Of a stretch of 64,000 nt of DNA, positions 12,581 through 37,760 are shown piece after piece. The stretch is taken from assembly GCA_009741485.1 (NCBI GenBank), contig CM019236.1, forward strand, positions 42,801,791-42,865,790, written 5' to 3'. Under the pieces are notes generated by a model. That model searched no databases. It was not told the DNA's origin and saw nothing but the letters and a program-made list of their open reading frames with translations. Position numbers and translations under genes: made by a program. Source of the stretch: Malurus cyaneus samueli (Eukaryota; Chordata; Aves; Passeriformes; Maluridae). Numbering within the stretch: the first letter of the stretch is position 1; every line of letters begins with the position of its first letter.

Positions 12581-12637
12581 TCTTCTAATGGTCAAATTGG
12601 AGCTGTAGGAAACAGCATTGGAGTTAAAACAAGGAAG
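12581..12637 (+). CDS. Candidate cassette exon of the short PSD3 transcript
   Basis: A near-ideal acceptor (pyrimidine run followed by TACTGCAG, ending at 12580) is followed by 57 nucleotides open in frame 1 and a donor AAG/GTGCCT at 12638. The 57 nt encode 19 residues from SSNGQIGAV to IGVKTRK. Its length is a multiple of three and its incoming phase 0 fits both the first exon (ending 7394) and the next exon (starting 17508), so inclusion would lengthen the protein from 375 to 394 residues without a frame change. I do not recognise the peptide. The donor is only moderate, and such combinations also arise by chance in a 10 kb intron. Confidence 0.3.
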
Positions 12638-15600
12638 GTGCCTAGGATTTTGCCTACTATTCTGCTTTATTCAGAAGTCAATTTCTTTTATTTTGCCTTC
12701 TGCACTTGTTTCTCCAAGGAGCTGACAGCAGTGCTGGGTCTGAGATGTACTGGAACTAGAGATCAACATTTAACAGAAAGGGGAAGGCTGTTAACTGTAA
12801 AGGAGTAGGTCTTTGTGCTCTGGGTAATAGGGATAAAAAGTCAAAGCACTGAAGTCAGACACTGCTGAGTGTTTGATATCAGGGGGTTTGGATCCTGTCT
12901 ACAGTAGCCTTGTGTAACAAAAGAGATAAAAATCTTTCCCCTTTCTGAGTGGTATCGGTCCAGCTTGGAAGATGATACCCATGCAATATTCATTCTGTCA
13001 TTCACTGCGGTGGTCCAGCCTCATGTTCTCTGGCTTACATAGCAGATTTGCCAAACACTACCCAGGCAAGCAGGTAGGAAGTGGTGATTGTTGTCAATCT
13101 GTAAGAGTGCTTTGAAATAGAGCTTTTTTTTTTTTATTTTCATTTCCCTGAGAGAAAACATGAGTTAATAAAACCTGTCCTTCCAGCTAACTGAGTACAA
13201 TGGAAGTCATGATCATGCCAGAATCTCTGATGAGCTTTGTTGCAATTTAGTGTAGCATTTAAGTGCTTGTCTCCAAGTTTGTTTGATTTAGTCCTACTCT
13301 GGAGAAATGTCTGCTGAAAAGAGCCACTGAATCAGGGCCTTGGGGAACAGCCATGAAATAAATCACAGAGCAGGTGCTGTGTTGTGCATGTATGCTACGG
13401 GTTGCGAAACATGGCAGGAGGAAATTTTACTTCTCTTGATCGTATAAGAGCCCAGTAGGCATCAGGAGAATGTTAAAGCGTAGATTGTTTTGGAGAAGGA
13501 GCATAAAGCAGCTCTGAAAGTGTGGTGAGTCCAGCTGCAAATGTGCAGCCTGTCAGCAGTCTCTGCCAGAGATGTAGGCTGGGGGACAGGCATTCCTGAG
13601 AACTCATTCCCTGTAGACACACGGAGCATGCCATGTATACATCTGCCCAGGCTGTGGATACTCTCTACAGTTTTCTTTCTGTTTCATAAATTCCAGAGAC
13701 TTTCTGACAGCCTCTGATGCTCTGTGGGGGACACTGTGTCCTTGGTCAGATGTGTGCCATATGACTGGGCTAGTGTCTGTTACTCCCTGAACAAGGAAGA
13801 CGATGTCTGGCTCATTAGTAAAGATTGGGACAAACATATCCCTCTTTTCAGAAGGCAAAAGCCTGGGGCATTTGTTGTCCCTGCACCAATCTGGACTGCT
13901 GCTTTTGTGTGTTCTGCTCTTTGGCTGCAGTGATCCCTAGAGATGTGCTTAGCGGTGAAATTTCATAAAAACCTGCACAGGGCAGGTGTTAATTTTCAGA
14001 GGTTTTGACCCAGTCTTGTAGGCATTTGGGCCAGAGAGCAACGAATGTGTTTCCCAAGCCAGGTTTTTGCTGTTTCAAAAACTCATTCAGCTAGATGAAG
14101 AAAAAATACTGCTTCTGAAAGAAGGGGAAGGCAACTGGGGAAAGAATGCAGCCTCTTTGCTTTGTATTTGGAAGTAATTTTCTGGCTCAAAATGTAAGAG
14201 AATATTTTAGTCATAGCAGGAAGAAAGAGCAAGTCAAAACAAGATAGGGGCTTTGGCCAAATCATTAGGGACGTAGTGGCTTCTAATAAATGCCCAGTGA
14301 GCTCAGGGAATCGTTATCAACATGCATTTGTGTAGAATAATAGAGTCATGTCTACTTCTGCTGAACTGCTAGGAAAAATAGTAGCTCTTTCTTTTGCCCT
14401 CTTTTTGCAAAGTGGTCTTAAAATCTCTGGATAGCTTTCGCCTGAAAATTAGGCAAGTGCCTAGAAATTGCCAGAAATATCTTTCCCTTCACCTTTGGCT
14501 GGTTGGCTTTGGTCCAGAGCTCCTTATACAACTTCAGAGAAGATAGGTTATATAGAAATGGTGAAAATTCCAGACTTGGAAATATTTCATCGTATTGCTC
14601 TGAATGGCACAGGGAAGCCCAGTTGGTGGTGAGAACCTCTCTTTGCTAGGTCAGTGTAAGTAGGATGGGGCATGATTATTCCTGGTGTTCATATCTGTTG
14701 TATTGCTCTCAGAAACCTACTTTTTTGGAACACTGTGACTAGAAGTTGCTGCCTGTGTAGCATCAGCATGAGGTGAGTTGGACCAGTATGTTTGACCTTC
14801 TCCTGTGTGGTTCAGTTAAGCCAGATTTCCACTGAGCCAAATATTAAAGATTTTGAAATAAGACTTCCAGATTCAGAAAGGAGCCAGTGAATGACAGTAT
14901 GAAGAGTGGGATATGCTCATGGTATTGCTCATGCGAATTCAGCTGTGGCATATAGCAAAACTAATTTCAACTCCTCAGTTTCCAAATTATTTTTGGTTTA
15001 GGTCAACATTAAGACTATCTAAATGTTACTGCTTCTGTTAAGCATGTCATAGCTTTTATAGTATGTGATTTTCAGACTTGTTCATACTTGATGTGCTACT
15101 TTTTGCTAATCATGTGCATCAACAGTTCTTCCACACGTTAGCATATTTTGAGGCTGTGTAGGAGTTATGTGCCAGAGGGAGTAAATCTAGCTGTGGATAT
15201 AAGGTGAATTACAAATGTGGATTATATGTGTGAAAATCAGGGACATTCCATACCAAAATACTTCACTTGAGTCAAATGACCTATTTGAAGAACTCCATTA
15301 GCTTGTAGTAATAGCAGAGGTTTAACCATTGTATACATCAACTGCTGGAGGGATGAAGTAAGACTTACTTATCCAACTGATGTATGTACTTGCTCTCAAA
15401 AAAAAAAATCTGTCCCAGCTGTCTGATACTCACCCATGCTTAAGTCAGCCTTCAGACCCTTTTCTTTGCAGGCTTTTATCAACAACAGAACTGTTATGTT
15501 TGGTGTCAAACCTACTGGCATCTTTCCTTTGCATTGAATGAGGAGCAGTGTTAGTGGGCAGCAGTCCAAAATCTTCAAGCACAAAAGTTGCTTAGTTTTC

Positions 15601-15884
15601 ATTTTTTGTTTTGCACTTAGAAACTGAACGTGTTTATGTTTAGCTGTGTGATTGGGAAAGCATTCAGGTATCTATGAGGCTCAGGAGCTTTGGATAGCTA
15701 TTTTAGCAAATTTTCACAAGTAAGCCTGTGTGACAAAATGTTGGCCCCATTGAAGTCATTGACAGAAAGATCTCATTAAGTGTCAGGAATGAAACTGAAC
15801 CTTGAATTTCAAGGCTATAGTCTTGTGGCTTTTTAAACTGTAAGTAAAGTTCAGATTCATGACCCCCTGAGGAACTAGAATGTA

Positions 15885-17259
15885 CCCTAGTCTGTGGGAT
15901 CCAATGAGATGAATCCCAGAGTCCTGAGGTAATTGCCTGATGTAGTTGCCAAGCCACTCTCCATAGTCATGGTAGTCATGAATTCACCATTGTGTTGGTG
16001 AAGTCCCAGGGGACAGCAAGAGGGTACAATGTTACATCTTTTAAAAGGGTAGAAAGAAGGTCCCTGAGAACTACCAGCATCAGCCTTACCTCTGCCTAAG
16101 AATTTAATGGAACAGATACTCTTGGAAGCTGTGCTAGGGCACATGGAGGACAGGGAGGTGATTCAAGACAGCCAGCACAGCTTCACCAAGGATAAGCCCT
16201 GCCTGAACCAACCCAGTGACCTTGAATGATGGAGTGACCATATTAGTGGACAAGGGAAGGGTTAGAGATGTCATTTATCTGAACTTTAGTAGAGCCTTTG
16301 ACAGGGTCCCCCACAACATCCATATCTCTGAATTGCAGAGCAATGCATTTGACTGGTGGACTGTTCAGTGGATGAGAGGATAGTGGTTAAAGGCCAGGTG
16401 TCCTAATGGACATTGGTGACAAGAAGGTGTCTCTCAAAGCTTCATTTGGGGTTCAGTGCTATTTAATATCTTCATTAATGAAGATCAAACCTCAGCAATT
16501 GCAATATACACCAAGCTGAATGAGTAATGATGCCATCCAGAGGCACCTGGACAAGATGGAAAAATGGGTCCATGAGAATCTCAAGAGGTTTAACAAGCCA
16601 AGTGCAAGGTTCTGCACCTGGGTGCTGTGGGTGAGAGCTGGACATGACCCGCATGCACTGCAGCCCAGAGAGCCAAACGTGTCCTGGGCTGCATCCAAAG
16701 CAGCGGGGCAGCAGGGAGGGAGGGATTGTGCCCCTCTGCTCTGCTCTGCTGAGACCCCACCTGGACACTGCATCCAGCTGGGGCCCCACATAGAAGGACG
16801 TGGACCTGTTGGATTGAGTCCATAGGAGGGGGACACCAAAATGATTAGGTGGATGGACCACATTTCCTATGAGGACAGGCTGAGAGAATTTGAATTGTTC
16901 GGCCTGGAAAAGAGAAGGCTTGAGGGTGACCTAATTGTAGCCTTGCAGTACCTGAAGGCAGCTGACAAGTAGTTTTTACAAGTGCATGTAGTGAAAGGAT
17001 CAGTGAAAGGATCTCTTTCAGTTTGAAGGAGAACAGGTTTTGACTATATGTTAGGAAGAAGTTCTCAACTGTGATTGTGATGTGGCACTTGAACAGATTG
17101 CCCAGAAAAGCTATGAATGGCCATTCCCAGAAGTGTGGAAGCCCAGGTTGGATGGGGCCCTGAGCAACCTGGCTGAGTTAAAGATGTTTCTGCCCATGGC
17201 AGAATTGTTGGAACTAGATTGTCCTTAAGGTCCTTTCCATGGTTTTTCCATGATTCTAT
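15885..17259 (+). mobile_element. CR1 LINE, 5'-truncated, degraded
   Basis: The order of recognisable pieces follows the 3' half of an avian CR1. First comes the region before the reverse transcriptase fingers (about 15885-16140), then a stretch encoding a decayed 'DLxFSRAFDRVPHN' block (about 16280-16320), a decayed block near 16430-16480, the thumb and connection region (16540-16620) and finally the GC-rich 3' part and untranslated tail, ending with GATTCTAT at 17252-17259. Frames are broken by many stops, so it is dead. Orientation is the same as PSD3. The element ends 248 bp before the exon at 17508. Confidence 0.88.
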
Positions 17260-17507
17260 CATCTTAAAAGATCACAAACCCCAGAACTTGCTTGAGAAAA
17301 TGACTGCAATCTCAAAACCTGCATTCAGTTTTTTTTCCTTAGGTGAAATTTCTGCTGAAGATAATTACATTGCTGTTAGGAAATACAGTACTTTCTTGAT
17401 CAGAGACAGCTTTCTTGATGACATTAGTCAGGTATCTTTCCTCAACATATTAATGTATATGTAGGAGGAGCCAAACAATAATTCCATCTCATTTTTTCCT
17501 TTTGCAG

Positions 17508-17551
17508 GCCCTCTACAATTCAATCAAGAATGAGAAGCTGGAATGGGCAGT
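17508..17551 (+). CDS. PSD3: PSD3 coding exon: end of the Sec7 domain
   Basis: This 44-nt exon has a strong acceptor (TTTTCCTTTTGCAG, ending 17507) and donor (GTAAGT at 17552). It encodes ALYNSIKNEKLEWA plus the first two bases of a Val codon. This is the last helix of the Sec7 domain in the EFA6/PSD family, where a 'LYxSIKxExxEWAxDEEE' segment closes the domain. The catalytic glutamate of Sec7 lies far upstream and is not in this window. The incoming phase is 0 and the outgoing phase leaves two bases, completed by G at 24777. Because its entry phase is 0 it can follow either the upstream Sec7 exon or the alternative first exon at 7236-7394. Confidence 0.95.
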
Positions 17552-20500
17552 GTAAGTATACTGTAGAAATTAGGAGTTTAAAAGTAGTACCTGTGTAGTA
17601 ATCTGTTTATACCTTCTATGTCACCATCTGCGTGGGCTCCAAAGCTTGTAGATGATAGCCAGTGTACATAATGAGTTTGCTTTTTTGCTAATGAATGATC
17701 TGGCAATACAGCCTCATCTGTTTCTCCAGCAAGGGGAGTTGTTAATAGGAGCCAACTGCATTTGTAAGGAAAGAGGACATTTCATTTAGTAGGAAACTTC
17801 AGCCTGAAAAGAGAGAAATTAAATCCTCTGTTGTTCTATGACTGCATAAATAAAACAGAAGTGACTTCTCCCTTTATTGTTCTGTTCATTGTGTCAGAAC
17901 CGCTGAATAGAAACACACATCTTGGATTGAGTTTCCTGCTGTTGGTTTATTGTCTTGGTTTGTCTCCTGATTAACTATAGATAACTTGACAACAGCCTAA
18001 TGTGAAAGATGATAAATTGGACAAAGTCTGATATCCTCCCTCCAGTCCTTAGTTGCTTTTGACAGGTTAACACTTGCTAACTATGGAAATGCTGAAGACA
18101 AGAAAAAGCTTCCATATCTGATTGTGTTAAATTGACATTTCTCTGTGCTTAGGTTTCATGTGGTCTAGTTATGCCAGCAGAGAGTGGAAGGGTCTCCTTT
18201 AGATTTTGCCACTTGCAGAACAGTGAATTTTGATATAAAATGGAAGAATGATGTCTTTAATGTATTTTGGCCATACAAAGGTATTTCCCTGCATGTATTT
18301 ACATATCTGAAACCTCATCTTCTTGGGAACAATGCGTGTCTGGAATGCATGCTCCTGTACCTCTCAGAAGTCCTAGCAACTGCCATAGGTCTTGCAGACC
18401 CAGTGGCTTCTTTTTTTAAGTTCATGATCTGCAAACAAATTTCTTGTCAGGGTGTGCAGCCTCAAAAGAGGGCTGCTCGTTCCAAGCGGGAAAGCTGTCC
18501 CAGTTCAGAAATGTGTTAGGTGATGTCAGAGTAGTAAAGAAGGTGTGCTACTAAGGGGAATCAGCAAGAAGTGCCATCTCCAATAAGCATTAAAAGTCAT
18601 GATGGGAGACGTTTTCACAGACTGTGTCTTGGACCTGGAGCGCGCTGTGTGAATCTTAGATGTCACACCAAAGCCGTTTGCCAGACTCTGTCACAGGTAC
18701 TTTAGAACCAGCAGAATGCATTATGTGACTTTCTCCATGTCAGAATTTTCCTCCAGCCCTTGCCAAGAGACCATACCGTGTCTAATACACTTGGGCAGCC
18801 TCCAAGTGGGAACTGGCTCATGACTGGCTCTGCTCCCATGAACCTCAGTGAAGGTGATTTATGAGATAGCTTGCTTCTGTGTAGGTGATAACTGCTTTGG
18901 CATTTACATAGTCTAGTCCATGTCCTTTGTTTGAGTGAAAATTCTGAGCTGGCTGGAAGAGGGATAATTCAGACTCTTTTTTTAATAAAATTTCAGGTGG
19001 ATATAAGGCTACTTTCTTACAGGAGAATGCTCAAAGGTGCCAATTACCTGTTCAAGTCTGTCTGACATGTAGCTAGGACAATTACTTGAAATTACTAGAA
19101 ACAAAGCTCATTGGGACTAGGGCCTTTAGAGCTGAGAGTACTGGCTGGAAGAGGGAGGGTGAAGATGTTTCTCTTCGTTTTTACAGAGTTGTCTGGTTGG
19201 TGCAAAGTGATAACTCCAAGGAGCCCTGGGGCTGCCTGAGCTAGAGGGAAGAGACTTGTAACTCTCTTGCTCTACTGTTGTGATCTGCAGAGAAAGCTGA
19301 ATGGGAAGGAGACAGGGTCAGATTTGTTCTGATGGGACTGAGGAAGATCATCTCTCTCTTCCAAAGACAATTCCTTTATTTCCCTGGTGCACTTAGCAGG
19401 GTGAGAAGTGGGATGTAAGGCAAAGGTGAAGATAGGACTGCAAACCCCAGTACAAGCTCTCCTGAAATGCTGGCGTGTTGAAGGAGTGCCTTTCCTCCAG
19501 CAGAAATCCTTTGAGGATCTAACACGCTCATGAGCTAAGCCAGGGTGTAAGAACTGCTCTGAAGGTACATTATTTTGTGGATTGTTGGCTATCAATAAGT
19601 CCATAGGCAGGAGAGGGTAACGGTGAAACATAATAGAGGGAAAGACTGCCATCCAGTCCTTGCCTTACTAGTGGTGAGCTAGGTGTGTTATCATCCTGAA
19701 CACTTGGCTGCAGATTGCCAGTAGAATTACAGTCTGATCTAAAGCCCACGCAAAGAAAAGGCTACCATTGACTTCAATTTTGTAATCATGAGAAGTGACA
19801 CCTTAATCAGCAGATGTGCTCCAGAGACTTTCAGTAGGAGTGTTCATTTATCCTTTTAGAACAGGAAAGCATGAGTACAGCTCTGAAGAGCGAATTGCAT
19901 TACAGCTCTTCTTCTGCAGTATGGCCTGGTTCAAGTTCTCCAGAAAGTTAAAAGTGAATCACATACCATAATCTGTAAAATAAGGAGACCTGACCTGGAT
20001 GGAATTTGCCGTGAACTGACGAATGTGGGATTCTGAAAGCATTTTCTACTCCACACTGCACACCCCAAAGGTGTGAATTTTTCAGGAGTAGTGAAGATGT
20101 GAATGGTTTTCAGGAGAATTACTTGGTTTTTAAGTAGTCAATGATGCAGCTTTTCTTTCTAGAGAAGTTTACATGGATATGGTATATTCTTTTCCTGTTT
20201 CTTTAGACAACACTGAAAAATTACCTCCTTTGAGCCAAAACAAAACAGGTCATTGAGACACTGACGATAGAAAAGAGATGCTGCCAAATCAAACTGTGAT
20301 GCTGAGATCAGGGTAGTTAAAAAGACATCTGTGCTAAAGCTCACCTTTTTCTAGGTCAAACTGAGAAATCTCTCCCTATTATAATTGACTTCTTTGTCTC
20401 CCAAGTGCTAGGATTTTTCCTCTTTGCAACTTCTTGATGTGTTTTAGAGTTGGGTTAGGTGGCAATCAGCCTGGGTCTACTTCCTTCTCTCCTCCTACTG

Positions 20501-23500
20501 GGAAAGATGCCAAAACTTTTCTCAAGTCAGTTTCCTGGTGTAGATGCTATCAGTTGCACAGATGCATGTTACAAACTTGATTTTTTTTTTTCAATTGCAG
20601 TATTTAAATGGATGAACATAACCTTCTGCTATGTCATAAAAGTTTGCTATTTGAACAAATGCAGAGACATAAGCAGACTTTTAAAAACGAATGGCATAAC
20701 CACATCGTTCCAGATTAGTGTCTTCAGAATTTTCCAAGGCAGAGCCTCAAATCAGACCATAAAGTATACAGAAATAATTTTGTTACTGAGAGAACCGGAT
20801 GGTGCTTTTCTCCCAGAAGACAAAAACGAGGCTTCCTTGGTACAGGGTCTTTTTGGGAGAGGCAAAATATGCGTTTATTCACACAAATGGCAGCATCTGG
20901 ATTTTTAAGTTTTTCACATCTACGTGTTTGAGAATAAGAGGCAAACTCTTTCTGGCTGCCAGGGGTCGTGTGTTTGGGAAGGGAAACATATATTGCTGTT
21001 TTAACACTGTGACTGCAAGTGGTAGCTCACGTAGATCCCAGCTTTGGTGTACTGGTTCTCATGCCTGAAATGTGGTCACTGGTCTATCTGCAGGTCCTTT
21101 TCCAAAGAGATAGGCTTGGGGAGATGAGCTGAAGCTCTTTGTTTTGGGAAGCCTTGCAAATATTATGGGCCTTAAGCAAAGTCTTGGAGAAACTCTACAG
21201 ATGGTAACCATTTCCTGTCACCAGCACCCTGCAGAGCAGAGACAGTGTAGGTCCCATTTCATGTGGATGGAGAGTGGGAGTTAAAAGATTTTTTTGTAGC
21301 TATCAACCCCTTTCGGTCATCAGGGAGGGGCCACAAGTACTGCTTCAAGACCCAGAGCAGGGAATGATGTCCTCTGCTGATCAGGGACAGAAAATCTCTT
21401 GAGAGTTCTGCAAGCCTAACTGAACCCTCATGATGATGTTTTGCCTTTTGAAATGTGTTTTGGAACCATTGTGGGGTTTTTCCCCCCAAAGGCACATAGA
21501 TTGTGCTACTTCTTGTATGAAATGAAAAGCAGAGGCAGTGGTCCTGCCCTTAAAAAGGGACCTGAGCTGTGCCTGTGGGACACTACATCCATGACTTTGA
21601 ATATATCTGCACAGAGACCCCCACCCACTAAATCTTATCCTACATCAGTGGAGATCTTCACACTGGGGATGTTACAGCACATGGATGATTTGTGAGAGCC
21701 ATCTGAGGAGGAAGAGATAGTCACATTCCCCACAGCTGGGGGTTCAAACAAAATTCAGTTTTCAGGTTTATGTACCCAGAGGCCCACTGAATTTTCTGCA
21801 GTTCTTTCTTGCAACAGTGCCCTAAAGCCTTGATAGGAATAAGCACTAATTTTTAAATCCCTCATAAAAGGTATGCAGGACCTATCTATTCAGCCAGCTT
21901 TGCAAGATACCTGAAGAAAGGCAAATACCTGAACTTTTTTTGCTACTTTAACATTCCTCCAAATCATCTTGCTTTCTTCTCGTGTTTGACTGCTGAAGCA
22001 ACATGGAGCATTTGAGTAAATGAGCCCCAGATTCCCTAGTTTTCATCTCCTTCTTGTTTGTAATGAATCCTTTTTGCCTCTCTGGCTCCCTTTATTGCCT
22101 CTTTCAGACTGACTTGTGCATCTTGCCCTCATGCCTATTGTCAGAGCACTCAGCTTTCAGAAGTGCCTGAAGTTTCTGAGTCTCAAAGATGTCCCTTTTT
22201 TGTGATAGAACAAAAGATCAGTTAAAGGTTTGTTCAGTGCTATCAGCAGTCGTGACAGCAGATGCTATTTTGTCCTTGTCCACCACGTCTTTTGAGGAAT
22301 TCCTGTTTTAACAGCTGCCCTAGTTTAAGCTGTTTTAGTAGCTGCTGAGTTTAAGAGCGCTGCCCCCTGCACTTAGTGGTGTCCAGGATCCCTCAGGATT
22401 GCTCATCACACCACTGCAGCTCCTTGGTTAAAGGCAGTGGTATATTCCCACCGGACAGTTGATCAGTGTACAATCATTCACTCCTGTAGCTCCAAAGGAG
22501 ATAGCTTATTCAAAAAAAATGTTAATGCCTTTTACTGCAGTTGGTCTCTGCTCACAAGGAGAAATCTGCTGTGTCCTTGGCTGAAATCCCAGAATTCACA
22601 AAGCACTTCTCTGTGACAAATCAGTCAGAGTGCTTGTGCCCTTTGAGAGATTTTATTCTGGATTAAGTGCCTCAGACTTGTGTTGAGACAATTTGCTTCT
22701 GGAATGGCTGTGTATCTAGACATGTATGATGAACATGTATCATGACACACAGAGGCTCAGACTTACCAGCAGCTAGTGAGTGTAGTAGAGATGTGAAGGG
22801 TGGGAACAAACAAAATTGTCAGAAATGCCTACACTTTTTCAACTGGGAGAAGGCTTCAACCAAAGCATAGTTGAAGAAGTCCTTATTGCTTTGGCTTACA
22901 AAAAAATTTTGTAGAACCTTGTATGCTGGAGTGGGAAAGCACTCATCAGTAGTCTGAGAGACTGCTCTTCCTTGCAGGAATCAGGGCTTTGAGTAAAATT
23001 TTGTTACTCCTTATTAGGAGACCTTCCAAGACAACATCTTCTGTGCACCTCCTAGACTGTATCTCTACAATTATTATGACGTGATCAAAGTCAAATGCTT
23101 AGAAACATTCCCTGTAATATGGAGTTCACTAAAACAGCCCATATGCCTCTGGATTTGGCTTCCATATTGTCAAACCAATCTATTACCTTTTATCTCCTTA
23201 GACTGAATTATTCCCAGGAAGACTGTTTCATAGAATCATAGAATCACTCTGTTTGAAATCACCTAGTTTGGAAAAGACCTCCAAGATCAAGTAGAACCTT
23301 TGACTGGACATCACCTTGTCAATTAGATCATGGCACTAAGTGCCAAATTAGGTTGTTTCTTGAACACCTGAAAGGGATGGTGACTCTTTGGGCAGTTAGT
23401 TCCAATGCTTAACGACTCTTCAGTGAAGAAATTCCTCTTGGACCAGCCTGGACCTCTCGTGGCACAGCTTGAGCTGTGTCCTCTCATTCTTTCACTGGTT

Positions 23501-24776
23501 GCCAGGGAAAACAGTCCCACCTGGCTACAACCTCCTTTCAGGTAGCTGTAGAGAGCAACAATGAGCATCCTTTTCAGCAGAGCTGAGGATAACATATATT
23601 TGTTGCTCTAGCTCATGGTTCTTGGGGAATATCTTTTTGAATGGTCATTCCCATAAGCAGTCATGATAGCAGTGTATCCCTAAAGGATTAGCCTTTCTAA
23701 TCCTCTCATAATACATGCTTTTGGACATATATATGTGATTGGAAGGTCTGCCTAAGTTTTCTCACTCGGCCAATCATCTGGGTCCAGTGACATGCAGCAA
23801 CTTGAGGGCCATGCCCAATGGGTTGGCAATATTAGCTATCATTATGCTCAAACGATATTTTTTTTTTAAATCAGATGTGGTCTCAGGAAGTGTTGCTACC
23901 GTGACTTTCCAATGACAGCCTTAATCCTCCCTGACACACCTTTCCTAGCCATCTGGAGGGGAATGTATGTGGACTTCAGAGGATGAAGGGCTGCTCTGTA
24001 ACCTGACACTAGCTGTGATTCCTTCAAATACACCACCCACACAGATTTAGCAGCCTGTTCTCTTAAAAACCATTATCCTACTCTTGTGATGGACACCTTT
24101 TATTTTCTAGTTGCCTAGTCCTTTTTAGCCTTTGCCTTTGACAAGCAAAAAGGCATTTATTAGTCAGGCAATGCTTGTGGCTTACATTGTTGTCCCAAGA
24201 GCTCTGTTGAATACATTGCCCTAATAAGTAACATTTTGAGCAGCATTTTATTTCCAAAGTAAAGATAACATAATTCACTTAGTGTGGTTTTTATTTTTAA
24301 ATTACTACTTTTATGCTAGGCTGCAGAGGAAAATAAAGGAAAAGAGGGAAAGTCTATGTTCCATATGCTAAGTTAACGGGTAAGCTGCAGTGATCTGCAT
24401 TATTCTAATTCTTTTCATCTACATGTGAAGAAATTGGGAATTTTTCAGGAGAACCCAGCAGGTAAATATTTTCCATTTTAGCACTCAAATGCATGGAATT
24501 AAAAATAGGTTGTCTGGGACATGGAACACTCTTGAAATCTTGTCTTTTGAGACAGTAATGGAAACTTAGGCTTTATTGAAAATCTGTATCCTGGTGAAGT
24601 AGGTGAACTGAAGCTTTGCTATGATATGTCTGTATTTTGGTATATTTCTAGGTTTCTCTCTGAGTCTGGCTCCCTATAAAGAGAGCTATGTTTTGACAAG
24701 GAGTGTTCAAAAATTGCTGAAACTAAACTTTGCTGGTCAGTCCAACATTCATGCATGATTTTCACTGCTTTTTAAG
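17552..24776 (+). other. PSD3: PSD3 intron
   Basis: This 7.2 kb intron carries one minus-strand CR1 fragment (23229-23640). I saw no additional exon with a convincing open frame; the reading frames present (for example at 20459-20908) lack coding features. The polypyrimidine tract before the 24777 acceptor is short. Confidence 0.75.
23229..23640 (-). mobile_element. CR1 LINE 3' fragment, minus strand
   Basis: The fragment opens on the + strand with two copies of ATAGAATCA, the reverse complement of the CR1 tail repeat. It continues with the reverse complement of the typical 3' untranslated part and the end of ORF2, including the decayed equivalents of the 'fail to resist, ten-codon' terminal region around 23400-23560. 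The far end (about 23580-23640) is diverged and its limit is approximate. It is a short 5'-truncated insertion of the common avian kind, in antisense to PSD3. Confidence 0.85.
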
Positions 24777-24970
24777 GGATGAAGAAGAGAAAAAAAAATC
24801 TCACTCAGATGGTACAGATGAAAAGGATAATGGGAGCCAAACAAAGGCTGTCAGTAGAATTGGCAACTCAAATAACCCGTTCCTGGACATCCCTCATGAC
24901 CCCAATGCTGCTGTCTATAAAACTGGATTTCTGGCTCGGAAAATCCATGCAGATATGGACGGAAAGAAAA
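24777..24970 (+). CDS. PSD3: PSD3 coding exon: Sec7-PH linker and start of the PH domain
   Basis: This 194-nt exon has its acceptor at 24775-24776 and donor GTGAGT at 24971. The first base completes Val, then 64 codons follow: an acidic and lysine-rich stretch ([12 protein letters not shown]), a Ser/Asn/Thr-rich linker, the conserved [16 protein letters not shown] segment and the first PH strand with [15 protein letters not shown]. In the 375-residue short isoform these are residues 69-132, and the PH domain begins near residue 114. In this family the PH domain binds phosphatidylinositol 4,5-bisphosphate and brings the protein to the plasma membrane, where full-length EFA6 proteins activate ARF6. 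One base is left over at the 3' end for a Thr codon. Confidence 0.97.
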
Positions 24971-37616
<12,646 letters not shown>

Positions 37617-37760
37617 GATGAACAGCTGAAGTCCCATGAAGCTAAGCTGAAGCAGATCTCCACTGAGCTTGCTGAACATCGCTCTTATCCTCCTGACAAG
37701 AAGCTCAAAGGCAAGGAAGTAGATGATTACAAACTGAAGGACCACTATCTGGAGTTTGAG
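37617..37760 (+). CDS. PSD3: PSD3 coding exon: coiled-coil region, first part
   Basis: This 144-nt, phase 0-0 exon has an acceptor with a weak pyrimidine tract (ATTTCTGAAG, ending 37616) and donor GAG/GTATGT at 37761. It encodes 48 codons beginning DEQLKSHEAKLKQISTEL, followed by a loop with YPPDKKLKGKEVDDYKL and ending HYLEFE. Heptad-like leucines and charged residues make the start of the C-terminal coiled coil, which in EFA6 proteins has been linked to actin and membrane-ruffle organisation independently of nucleotide exchange. An AG nine bases further in (37624-37625) could serve as an in-frame alternative acceptor removing three residues. Confidence 0.97.

Larger units (their letters stand above)
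7395..17507 (+). other. PSD3: PSD3 intron (alternative first exon to Sec7-end exon)
   Basis: About 10 kb lie between the donor at 7395 and the acceptor at 17506-17507. Contents I can support are a 17-bp tandem duplication at 7621-7654, a possible 57-nt cassette exon at 12581-12637, a T-rich run near 13123-13140, a 5'-truncated CR1 LINE at 15885-17259 and an exon-like pseudo-exon at 17343-17431. No Sec7 coding exon was recognised, which supports the view that the Sec7 exons lie upstream of the window. Confidence 0.7.

Noticed and set aside
16475..16863. Overlapping ORFs of 77-128 codons on both strands
   Set aside because: They are frames across the GC-rich 3' part of a dead CR1 LINE.
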